A stretch of DNA of 6,024 nt from assembly GCA_013214845.1 (NCBI GenBank), contig JABSQC010000024.1, positions 2,197-8,220 of the forward strand, in the 5' to 3' direction. The notes below the pieces were generated by a model. That model was not told the DNA's origin. It saw only the letters and a list, made by a program, of their open reading frames with translations, and made no database searches. Shown here one piece after another: positions 1-6,024 of this stretch (its first letter is position 1; every line of letters begins with the position of its first letter). The position numbers and the translations under genes are program-made. Origin of the DNA: Mycoplasmataceae bacterium. Its GTDB lineage: Bacteria > Bacillota_I > Bacilli_A > Mycoplasmatales > Hepatoplasmataceae.

Positions 1-1
1 A

Positions 2-559
2 GCAAATACAAATTTATATGAAAAATGATTAACTTTCGCTGTTAAATCTGAATATAATATTGAAAGTTCAGAAAGTACAAAAGACTTACTAAAAGAAGTG
101 TTTAATATTATCTCAAGTACTGAAAAAATTCTTACTTCTAGAAATGATAAATTATTTCAATCATTTACATTAGAAGATGAAATATCATTTTTTAATTGAA
201 AAATATTATCTAAAAAATACAATTTTTTAGAACCAAGTGATATTTTCAAAAAAATTGCAAGGTCTAACAAGCTTAATATTTTTGGTAATTGTGATAAATA
301 CTTGCTTAAGGAATTGTCATACTATGATTTAAAAATAAACAATAGAAATAATTTATTCTTAATAACTTATTACAATCAATACGCTAATAAACCTGTAGTA
401 ATTGGCTCTCTATCCAAAGTTGACTATAATAACAAAGATTTTGAATTTAGTAGTAATGATTCATACAAATATTATGGTGACAAAATAATAGCTGAGATTA
501 ATCTAGATAGTTTGGCTATGGTCATGCTTAACAAACATACAATATCAGATGTAAAATAG
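2..559 (+). CDS. Hypothetical protein, C-terminal part (5' end outside window)
   Basis: The frame is open from the first base pair of the window to a TAG at 557-559, giving 185 residues; no start codon of the full gene is visible, so this is the 3' end of a longer gene. Two TGA codons (26-28 and 197-199) must be read as Trp, in agreement with the rest of the window. The product is rich in Asn, Lys, Ser, Asp, Tyr and Phe, has no clear membrane segment in the visible part, and ends in a moderately polar tail. I recognise no family motif. It is separated from the next gene by 71 bases that contain promoter-like boxes, so it probably belongs to an upstream transcription unit. That it is coding is well supported by length and by third-position A/T richness; its function is unknown. 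Confidence 0.75.
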
Positions 560-589
560 CAAACAAGGATAGTTTTTTACTATAAATAC

Positions 590-618
590 TTTATAATTTT
601 AGTGAGTTTATAATTTTA
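590..618 (+). promoter_or_regulatory. Tandem -10 boxes in a 12-bp direct repeat, candidate promoter of the 84-residue gene
   Basis: The 12-mer TTTATAATTTTA occurs at 590-601 and again at 607-618, a 17-base period. Each copy contains a perfect TATAAT (592-597 and 609-614). I see no good TTGACA-like -35 box at the expected distance, which is common for mycoplasma promoters. From the first box transcription would start around 604, and from the second around 621, only about 10 bases before the ATG at 631. That this is a promoter is inference from consensus match and position. Confidence 0.5.
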
Positions 619-630
619 CAGGAGATAATA

Positions 631-885
631 ATGTACGAGATAATAGAAAAATTTGAAGATTATTTAAGAGACAAAGGGTTTGTCGTTCACGAATTCTTTA
701 ACCAAGCAACTGGAAACAGAGTAATAGCTTGAATACACGATGAAAAATTAATTGCAGGATCATGTCCAGCACAATATTTTGATAGACTTTACACAGATGG
801 AGATTCAGTAGGAGACTTTGATGAAAAGTCAATTAATGATGAATACTTCCAAGTTGTAGTAGACAAATTTACTGATGAATTTTAA
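631..885 (+). CDS. Small acidic conserved-looking hypothetical protein, 84 residues
   Basis: ATG at 631 is preceded by GGAG (621-624) at a 6-base spacing, which fixes the start; the frame closes with TAA at 883-885. One TGA (730-732) is read as Trp in the context Val-Ile-Ala-Trp-Ile. The 84-residue product is acidic (many Asp and Glu, ending Asp-Glu-Phe), has no signal peptide or membrane helix, and looks like a small cytosolic alpha/beta fold: an N-terminal amphipathic helix (about residues 2-16) followed by strand-like segments around 17-24 and 31-42. It has a single Cys, in Gly-Ser-Cys-Pro. I do not recognise the family. It lies directly upstream of the rpsF leader and could be co-transcribed with it. 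A standard-code ORF scan misses it because of the internal TGA. Confidence 0.75.
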
Positions 886-970
886 AAACTAAAATACTAA
901 AATAACAAAATAAAAAAATCTTAAACTCACTTGCTGCTAAATGTAGCCAAATGTCCAAAAGGAGAAAACT
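886..970 (+). promoter_or_regulatory. rpsF leader: A-rich spacer, candidate -10 repeats, short hairpin
   Basis: This 85-base gap starts with a tandem octamer (ACTAAAAT twice, 888-903), each copy giving a TAAAAT that could act as a -10 box. A small stem-loop follows: GCTGC (933-937), loop TAAAT, GTAGC (943-947), five pairs including one G-T. In many bacteria the rpsF leader carries an RNA element bound by the S6:S18 complex for feedback control; the position fits, but I cannot match the known consensus, so this is only a candidate. A strong Shine-Dalgarno sequence ends the leader. Confidence 0.35.
957..964 (+). promoter_or_regulatory. Ribosome binding site of rpsF
   Basis: AAAAGGAG lies 6 bases before the ATG at 971. 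It is the strongest Shine-Dalgarno match in the window and confirms the rpsF start. Confidence 0.8.
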
Positions 971-1438
971 ATGAGAAGATATGAAATAATGGTTATTTTT
1001 TCAGGGAAAACAAATGAAGCTAGACTTAAGGAATTAACTACAACATTTGAGAAAAAAATAACAGACAATGACGGAAATATAGTTAAAAAAGAAGAACTAG
1101 GATTGAAGTCATTCGCATACGAAATTAAGAAAGAAGATAAAGGATTCTATAACGTTTATTATGCTGAAACAAATTCAGAAAATATAGAAGAAATAAATAG
1201 GTACTATAGAATAACTTCAGATATTTTAAGAATAATGGTTATAAAACACGAAGATAAATGACCATATGAAATGAATTTAGAAGTTAAAAATAAATTACCT
1301 ATAAAACATACAAGAAAAAATTATAAAAGAAAATTTGATAATAGAGAAAATACTAAGGTAGACCACTCTAAAGAAGGTGACTCAAAAAACGAAGCGCCTA
1401 AGGCAGTAGCGCAGAAGGAAAATAATAGTGGTAAATAA
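971..1438 (+). CDS. rpsF: 30S ribosomal protein S6 with C-terminal extension
   Basis: S6 binds the platform of the 30S subunit as a partner of S18. The N-terminal ~100 residues show the S6 fold: opening Met-Arg-Arg-Tyr-Glu-Ile-Met-Val-Ile, the helix around residues 16-30, the segment Gly-Leu-Lys-Ser-Phe-Ala-Tyr-Glu-Ile-Lys (typical S6: L-G-x-[KR]-x-[LF]-A-Y-x-I), the Gly-Phe-Tyr strand, and the helix ending in Arg-Tyr-Tyr-Arg-Ile. A TGA at 1259-1261 is Trp97; reading through it gives 155 residues to TAA 1436-1438. The last ~55 residues are a Lys/Asn/Glu-rich, low-complexity tail beyond the core length of ~95; charged S6 tails are known in mycoplasmas. The start is fixed by AAAAGGAG. The gene overlaps ssb by 11 bases, indicating coupled translation. 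Confidence 0.96.
1415..1419 (+). promoter_or_regulatory. Ribosome binding site deciding the GTG start of ssb
   Basis: AAGGA inside the end of rpsF lies 8 bases before GTG 1428-1430. No in-frame ATG lies near the start of the OB fold, so this site supports initiation at GTG. Confidence 0.65.
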
Positions 1439-1847
1439 AACTATTATTGTAGGTAGATTAACTGCAAAACCTACATTTGATACATCATCAACAGGTACAG
1501 CATACTCAAGATTTACTATTGCAGCAAGTAGAGTTTCAAGCGACCAAGCTGACTTTATACCATGTGTTGCTTTTAGAAAGACTGCTGAACTAGCTGACCA
1601 ATACTTAGATAAGGGAAGTATGGTAGCTATAGAAGGAAGAATTAATTCTTCTAATTACACAAATAAAGAAGGAAAAAACGTTAGTCGTATTGAAGTTGTT
1701 ACTGATAGATTAACTTTCTTAGACAAGAAAGGTTCTAGAAATAATAACCAAAGCAAAGATTACTCAAATTCTTCAAAAAACGATAACACAGAGAGCAAAA
1801 GTGAATCAATGAATGATTTTGATGACTTAGATTTTGTTTTCGAATAG
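1428..1847 (+). CDS. ssb: Single-stranded DNA-binding protein SSB
   Basis: SSB coats single-stranded DNA at forks and repair sites as a tetramer. Residues 1-105 form the OB fold: [10 protein letters not shown] near the start, Tyr-Ser-Arg-Phe-Thr-Ile-Ala, then [13 protein letters not shown] and [10 protein letters not shown], all hallmarks of bacterial SSB. A Ser/Asn/Lys-rich linker follows (about 106-127). The acidic tail reads Asp-Phe-Asp-Asp-Leu-Asp-Phe and then Val-Phe-Glu, rather than ending in the usual Asp-Asp-Leu-Pro-Phe. At 139 residues it is slightly short. It contains no Trp, which is unusual for SSBs that stack DNA bases on Trp; aromatic Phe and Tyr residues may substitute. It starts at GTG inside rpsF and precedes rpsR by 8 bases, the classic rpsF-ssb-rpsR order. 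Confidence 0.96.
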   Translation: MVNKTIIVGRLTAKPTFDTSSTGTAYSRFTIAASRVSSDQADFIPCVAFRKTAELADQYLDKGSMVAIEGRINSSNYTNKEGKNVSRIEVVTDRLTFLDKKGSRNNNQSKDYSNSSKNDNTESKSESMNDFDDLDFVFE

Positions 1848-1855
1848 GAAAGATT

Positions 1856-2098
1856 ATGAATAATAAGAATACAAATAATAGAAAAGGAAGAGGAAACAAG
1901 AAGTGTTTTTTCAAAGAAAATAAATTTGAATACATTGATTATAAAAATGTAGAATTATTAAGTAGATTTGTTTCAAATTCAAATGGTAAAATACTACCTA
2001 CTAGAATTACAGGAACATCAGCTAAATGACAAAGAAAATTAGCTACAGCAATTAAGAGATCTAGAGAAATGGGTCTTATGCCTTACTACACAAGATAA
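1856..2098 (+). CDS. rpsR: 30S ribosomal protein S18
   Basis: S18 pairs with S6 on the 30S platform. The 80-residue product has a basic Asn/Lys/Arg N-terminus, the Lys-Lys-Cys-Phe-Phe segment, then [34 protein letters not shown] and the Leu-Met-Pro-Tyr end, all diagnostic of S18 and of normal length. Trp58 is a TGA codon (2027-2029), so a standard-code scan misses the gene. It has one Cys only and so no zinc-binding Cys set. AGGAA (1846-1850), overlapping the ssb stop, lies 5 bases before the ATG. Confidence 0.96.
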
Positions 2099-2110
2099 TA
2101 ATATAAAATA

Positions 2111-4087
2111 ATGAAGTTAAGATGAAGAATTACTCTATACAGCATACTATCCCTAGGGATTGCTATATTTAGTATTGCTACATCTTTTTTTACTAATGAT
2201 ACCCTTTCACAAATTGCATTAATTTTTGCAGGGTTAATGGTTATAGCTATCTATATAGGTAGCTTTACTTTTGCTAAGACACGTTACTTTTTAAGGGTGT
2301 CTAGTAAAAGTAAGGCTGTAAAATCTATCAGTGATATGTCTTTAAGAAATTCTGATAGTGGTCTAATACTTTATGACAAATTTAATCGTATAATATCTGT
2401 TTCTGATGATCTTAAAGAAAATGGAATCGTTGATGTTGAAGGTACTGATTTAGTTAAATTATTTCCTGGTATTGATCTAAGCAATCATGATGGAAGTAGA
2501 ATGACATCTGCAACATATACAGTAAATAAAAAATCTTATGATGTTAAGTCTATTCCATCTATTAAAGGTTTAATTTTAAAAGATCAAACAGAATTAGAAA
2601 AACTATATTCTCTATCAATAAACTCAAGAGTAGTTATTGGTTTAATTAAAATATCTAATTTAAATATAGGTAAAACTAATGTTTTATCTGATTATGAAGT
2701 TTCATATAAAGTTCAAAAAGTTATTAGTGATTGATCTATTAAACACAACGCATATTTCTATAACAGTAATAAAAATGTTGATAATGACAACTGATTATTT
2801 TCAATGAATTTTGAAAATTATAGAGATGCCTTTTTATCTAGTAAAGATTCACTATTTACAGAACTAAATAAAGTTCTTAACAATAAAACAGATAATGCTG
2901 TGGTTTCTATTGGACTTGGTTTAGGAAGTAGCTCTGTAGACAAAAATGGTTTAATGGCAGAAGAGGCTTTAAAAGTAGCTGAAGAGTCTGGTTCTAACCA
3001 AGTGGTTGTTAAAGAACATGATAAAGAAGTGTCAAGAATAGAAGATGGTCAAATTACTATAGCAGGACTAAATAAGGGAAATATAAGCATATTTGCAACT
3101 AACCTAATAAGAAAGATATCAATGGCTAAAAACGTCATTATTATAGGTCATAATAGGTCAGACGCTGATTCATTATCATCTTCAATTGCTACTTGTACTT
3201 TTGCATCTCAGTTAAACAAGAATGTTAAATTTTATATTGATAAAATGGATGATACTGCTAACAAGTTAGCAAATGACATGTTAGATTCTAAAATGTCAAA
3301 ACTTATGATTACTAGTGAATTAATCCTAAGACACAATATTAAGAAAGATACATTAGTAATTGTTTTAGATACAACTTCAAGTCTTCAGTTGCCTAAAAAA
3401 GTTCTTGAAACACATCCAAGAGAAAATCTAATTATTATTGATCATCATTTACTTTCTGAATCATCATTTAAAACAACTGCTGAAAACATCTACTTAGATG
3501 TAAGAGCATCATCTACTGCTGAAATATTGACGCTTATTATTGATGTTATTTCTAGTAGAACAAAAAGAATTTCAATAAGTAAAGAATTAGCAATGATGCT
3601 TCTTGTAGGTATTCTAATAGATACAAGGTCACTAACAAATGGTCTATCTCATCTTACTTTTGAAGCCGTTTCTCTTTTATCAAAATGAGGTGCCAGAATG
3701 AATAGGGCTTCAGAATACTCTAATACACCTATTGAAGCATTCTTGGATTCTAACTTGATATTAAAACACATTCAAGTAATTGACAAAAATTTGATTATAG
3801 CTACAGCTGATAGAGATTACATTGTCAAAGATGATATTTCTCTATCAATATCAGGAGACCGTTTAATTAATGTTGAAGGGATTGATGCTTCATTCATAAT
3901 TGCTAAAGTAGCTAAAGACAAAGTTAAGGTATCTGCAAGAGGTAATGGTAGATATAATATAACAGAAGTAGTACAAGAACTTGGTGGTGGTGGTAGAGAT
4001 AATGCTGCAGCAGCAATTGTTACTAACAAAGACACCTTAGAGGTCAAGAAACTTTTATTACAAATAATACAAAGAACAGGTAATTAA
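2111..4087 (+). CDS. gdpP: GdpP-type cyclic-di-AMP phosphodiesterase (membrane, PAS, GGDEF-like, DHH/DHHA1)
   Basis: Members of this family hydrolyse c-di-AMP to pApA and so tune potassium and osmotic balance. The 658 residues match the usual GdpP length (~659) and order: two membrane helices (about 7-27 and 33-54), a PAS-like domain (about 80-150), a degenerate GGDEF domain (about 180-325, with Gly294-Ser-Asn-Gln where GGDEF would be), and a DHH domain with His347-x3-Asp351-x-Asp353, Asp420, Asp444-His445-His446, Ala-Ser-Ser-Thr-Ala-Glu and Asp504, so the metal-binding set is complete. The C-terminal DHHA1 domain has Gly625-628 followed by Arg629 instead of the usual His. Four TGA codons (2123, 2732, 2792, 3686) encode Trp; otherwise it looks split in three. 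ATG 2111 lies 12 bases after rpsR without a Shine-Dalgarno. The next gene, dnaB, begins one base after its stop. Confidence 0.92.
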
Positions 4088-4088
4088 A

Positions 4089-5390
4089 ATGGCAATCTAT
4101 AAATCATATGAAAACGAAGTATCAGTATTGGGACTTCTTATAACTAATAGCAGAGTATCTCAAGAAGTAATAGGACTTTTAGATATTAACGATTTTGAAA
4201 ATGAACCTAATAAGGTTATTTTTAATAATATAAAAAATTTATATGATGAAAATAAAACTATTGATTTAGTATCAATTTTAACTAAGCTAAACAACAATGG
4301 AGATATCAAAAAGATTGGTAAACCCGAATACCTATCGACTTTAGTAAGATCAGCAGGTGTAGCTTCAAATATAGAAACATATGTTGCTGCCCTTAAAGAA
4401 AAAACTAAATTAAGAGATTTAAAATCATTTTTAGATGATTCTAAAAAATACTTAGATGAAACTGATGATGAAGTTGGAACAATAATTGAAAAAATAGAGG
4501 AAGATATTTTTAGTGTTACTAGGGAAAAAGGCCCTAAAAGGGAAGAAAAAATTAGCGATGCCGTAGTGGATTATATTGAAAAACTTAAGTCTATTAATTC
4601 AGATGATGAACCAGAAGGAATTCAAACTGGATTTAATGATTTAGATGGCCTAGTTCAAGGATTTAGAAAGGGTGATTTAGTTATACTTGCAGCTAGACCT
4701 TCTATGGGTAAAACTGCATTTTCACTTGCTCTTTCAGCTAATGTTTCAGTTAAAAGACATGTTTACTACTTTTCTTTAGAGATGCCAGTTGATCAAATTA
4801 CTCAGAGAATAATTTCAGCTAATGCATTTATTGATGGTAAAGTCTTAAAAAATCCTAACAAGATGGGAAGTAAAGATTGAGCTAAACTACAACAAGCTAA
4901 ACCAGCTATTGAAAGATTGAATCTAGTAATTGATGATACACCTGGTATTAAGATTGGTGAAATGGTTTGAAAAATTAGAAACTATGCCATGAATAATCCA
5001 TTGGATATGGTTGTAATAGATTACTTACAGTTAATTACACAAAGTAGAACAACAGGAAATAGACAGCAAGATGTTTCTGATATTTCTAGAACTCTTAAAC
5101 TACTTGCACGTGAATTAAATATCCCAATAATTGTTCTGGCTCAGTTAAACCGTAGTGTTGAGTCTAGAGGTAAGGATGATAAAAGACCTCTTATGTCAGA
5201 CATACGTGAGTCTGGGGCAATTGAACAAGATGCCGACATCATCATGTTCTTGTATAGAGATGGTTACTATAATGCTGAAAAAAATACATCATCTCAACCT
5301 GTAGAAGTCATTATTTCTAAGAACCGTAATGGTGCAACTGGTAAGGCAGTAGTCACATTACATATGGCTTCAGGAAACTTTACTAGTTAA
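4089..5390 (+). CDS. dnaB: Replicative DNA helicase DnaB
   Basis: This hexameric ATP-driven helicase unwinds DNA at the fork (called DnaC in Bacillus). The N-terminal domain (about 5-105) has the typical Glu-x-Ser-Val-Leu-Gly-Leu-Leu and Ile-Asp-Leu-Val-Ser pattern; a linker leads to the RecA-like core. Walker A is Arg203-Pro-Ser-Met-Gly-Lys208-Thr209, preceded by Ala-Ala; Walker B is Met-Val-Val-Ile-Asp311-Tyr-Leu-Gln. Further hallmarks are [22 protein letters not shown], and the Arg413-Asn-Gly arginine-finger region. Two TGA codons (4878-4880, 4968-4970) are Trp. The 433 residues are somewhat shorter than the ~450 usual, with a brief end after the last strand. ATG 4089 is one base after the gdpP stop, with only a weak AGG (4078-4080) upstream. 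No inteins or insertions are seen. Confidence 0.95.
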
Positions 5391-5416
5391 AAGTAAGTAT
5401 AATTAATTTAAGAGAT

Positions 5417-5644
5417 ATGGAAGCAATAATGATAATAGGAAGTATCATTTCGATACTTATAATAATATTGGTATATTTACAATCAGCTGCAGCAAAAGCT
5501 AACAGTGGAACTATACTTGGTAACGACAATGTTCAACTTTTTGAAAATACTAAAGCAAGAGGTGTTGATAAAGTAATACTTTGATCAACAGGAATCTTAA
5601 CAACAGTATTTTTTATTATGATAGTTATATCTCATGTAATATAA
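5417..5644 (+). CDS. secG: Preprotein translocase subunit SecG
   Basis: SecG is the small membrane subunit that assists SecYE/SecA in protein export. The 75-residue product has two membrane helices (about 4-21 and 58-73) joined by a loop starting Tyr-Leu-Gln-Ser-Ala and containing Gln-Leu-Phe-Glu-Asn-Thr-Lys-Ala-Arg-Gly, which matches the SecG pattern of Leu-Gln-Ser followed by Leu-Phe and a basic Arg-Gly motif. Trp56 is TGA (5582-5584), which hides the gene from a standard-code scan. The start is uncertain: ATG 5417 has AAGAG (5410-5414) at only 2 bases, while ATG 5429, four codons later, has GGAAG (5419-5423) at 5 bases. Either leaves helix 1 intact. secG followed by rnr is a common order in Firmicutes, which supports both calls. 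Confidence 0.88.
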
Positions 5645-5645
5645 A

Positions 5646-5933
5646 ATGAAATATGATTTTTTGCAACTTCTTATAGCAAACAAGACCTTAACTAATGACC
5701 AAGTTAAGGTTGCTTTTACTAATAAAAATCAAGAAGAAATTGATAAGACAATAAAGCAACTTATTGATAAAAATATAATTAGTTTTAAAAATGATTTTTA
5801 TTCACTTTCAAGAAAATTTAATAATAAGCTAGGAGTATTTTTTACTAAAAATAATGAGTATGGATTTATTGATTTAGCAGAAGGAGTTTCTTATTTTGTT
5901 CCTCTTAAGATCAGTCTATGAAGAAGAGTGTAA
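5646..5933 (+). pseudogene. rnr: Ribonuclease R, N-terminal fragment; frame ends prematurely
   Basis: RNase R is a processive 3'-to-5' exoribonuclease, normally ~700 residues. Here ATG 5646, one base after the secG stop, opens a frame whose first ~60 residues look like the N-terminal winged-helix of RNase R and whose residues 61-86 (Lys-Leu-Gly-Val-Phe, Tyr-Gly-Phe-Ile, Tyr-Phe-Val-Pro) look like the start of the first cold-shock domain. After Pro86 (codon 5901-5903) the sequence no longer resembles RNase R, passes a TGA (5919) and stops at TAA 5931-5933 after 95 residues. No catalytic RNB domain is present. The call rests on these short motifs and on its place after secG. The break could be an insertion, rearrangement, frameshift or assembly junction; if the last, the gene itself may be intact in the organism. 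Confidence 0.6.
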
Positions 5934-6024
5934 GGATAGTCGAATACTCCAAGGAAAGGGCATCCAAAGTTAGTTCCATCAATTCTCTTGACATCAGTTT
6001 TAGTCTTACTAGCTTCTAAGAAAG
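5891..6024 (-). other. Compositionally distinct window end with an open minus-strand frame (3' part of a possible foreign gene)
   Basis: The last ~120 bases (from about 5904) contain roughly 38% G+C by hand count, clearly above the surrounding genes. On the minus strand a frame is open from the window edge (first whole codon at 6022) to TAA at 5893-5891, 43 residues, with a coding-like codon pattern (G/A-rich first positions, A/T-rich third positions). It includes Asp-Gly-Thr-Asn-Phe-Gly-Cys-Pro-Phe-Leu-Gly and Asp-Tyr-Pro-Tyr-Thr. I do not recognise it. Its stop codon lies within rnr sequence, as expected if a foreign gene was cut and joined there. One plus-strand frame (5918-6018) also stays open and contains Val-Arg-Ile-Val-Glu-Tyr-Ser-Lys, but its third positions are G/C-rich and it stops at TAA 6016-6018. 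Confidence 0.25.

Noticed and set aside
569..583. ATAGT-T5-ACTAT hairpin after the first gene as an intrinsic terminator
   Set aside because: The stem is five mostly A-T pairs, and it lacks a run of T after the stem; too weak to call in such A+T-rich DNA.
1735..1935. 66-residue minus-strand open frame across the ssb/rpsR junction
   Set aside because: It is antisense to the well-supported ssb tail and rpsR start, has a Phe/Leu-rich shadow composition, and no context supports it.
2732..3700. Apparent splitting of the phosphodiesterase and of dnaB into several genes
   Set aside because: The interruptions are all TGA codons in continuous frames with uninterrupted domain order, so they are Trp codons under code 4, not frameshifts or pseudogenes.
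3817..4047. 76-residue minus-strand open frame within gdpP
   Set aside because: It is antisense to the conserved DHHA1 domain; its Ser/Thr/Pro/Leu-rich composition is a mirror of the Gly-rich coding strand.
5901..5933. Programmed ribosomal frameshift in rnr
   Set aside because: There is no slippery heptamer (X XXY YYZ) near the break, and neither other plus frame continues into recognisable RNase R sequence.

Overview
This window is a low-G+C stretch of a mollicute genome, most likely a mycoplasma. All genes are on the plus strand. UGA is read as tryptophan throughout: I find 12 in-frame TGA codons inside well-supported genes and no TGG codon in any of them. One falls in the S18 context Ala-Lys-Trp-Gln-Arg, where Trp is a usual residue. 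With the standard code, rpsF, rpsR, the phosphodiesterase gene, dnaB and secG all look broken; with translation table 4 they are intact. I cannot name the species from the sequence alone.

Layout, left to right. At 2-559 is the 3' end of an unrecognised gene that starts outside the window. A 71-base gap carries two perfect TATAAT boxes inside a tandem direct repeat, followed by a small acidic orphan gene (631-885). After an 85-base leader comes a tight run: rpsF (S6), ssb (overlapping rpsF by 11 bases, GTG start), rpsR (S18), a full-length GdpP-type DHH/DHHA1 cyclic-di-AMP phosphodiesterase (2111-4087), dnaB (replicative helicase), secG (translocase subunit) and the start of rnr (RNase R). Spacings from rpsF to rnr are -11, 8-26 or 1 base, so this is probably one transcription unit joining ribosome assembly (S6 and S18 are neighbours in the 30S platform), replication (SSB, DnaB), second-messenger turnover, protein export and RNA decay.

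Three things depart from the usual picture. The L9 gene rplI, normally between gdpP and dnaB in Firmicutes and many mollicutes, is absent: the two genes are one base apart. The phosphodiesterase has Arg instead of His in the DHHA1 GGGGH motif. The rnr reading frame collapses near 5903-5933, and the last ~120 bases have a higher G+C content (about 38%, by hand count) and read best as a minus-strand frame, suggesting an insertion, rearrangement or assembly junction.

I see no tRNA, rRNA, CRISPR array or complete mobile element, and no convincing new multi-gene system.
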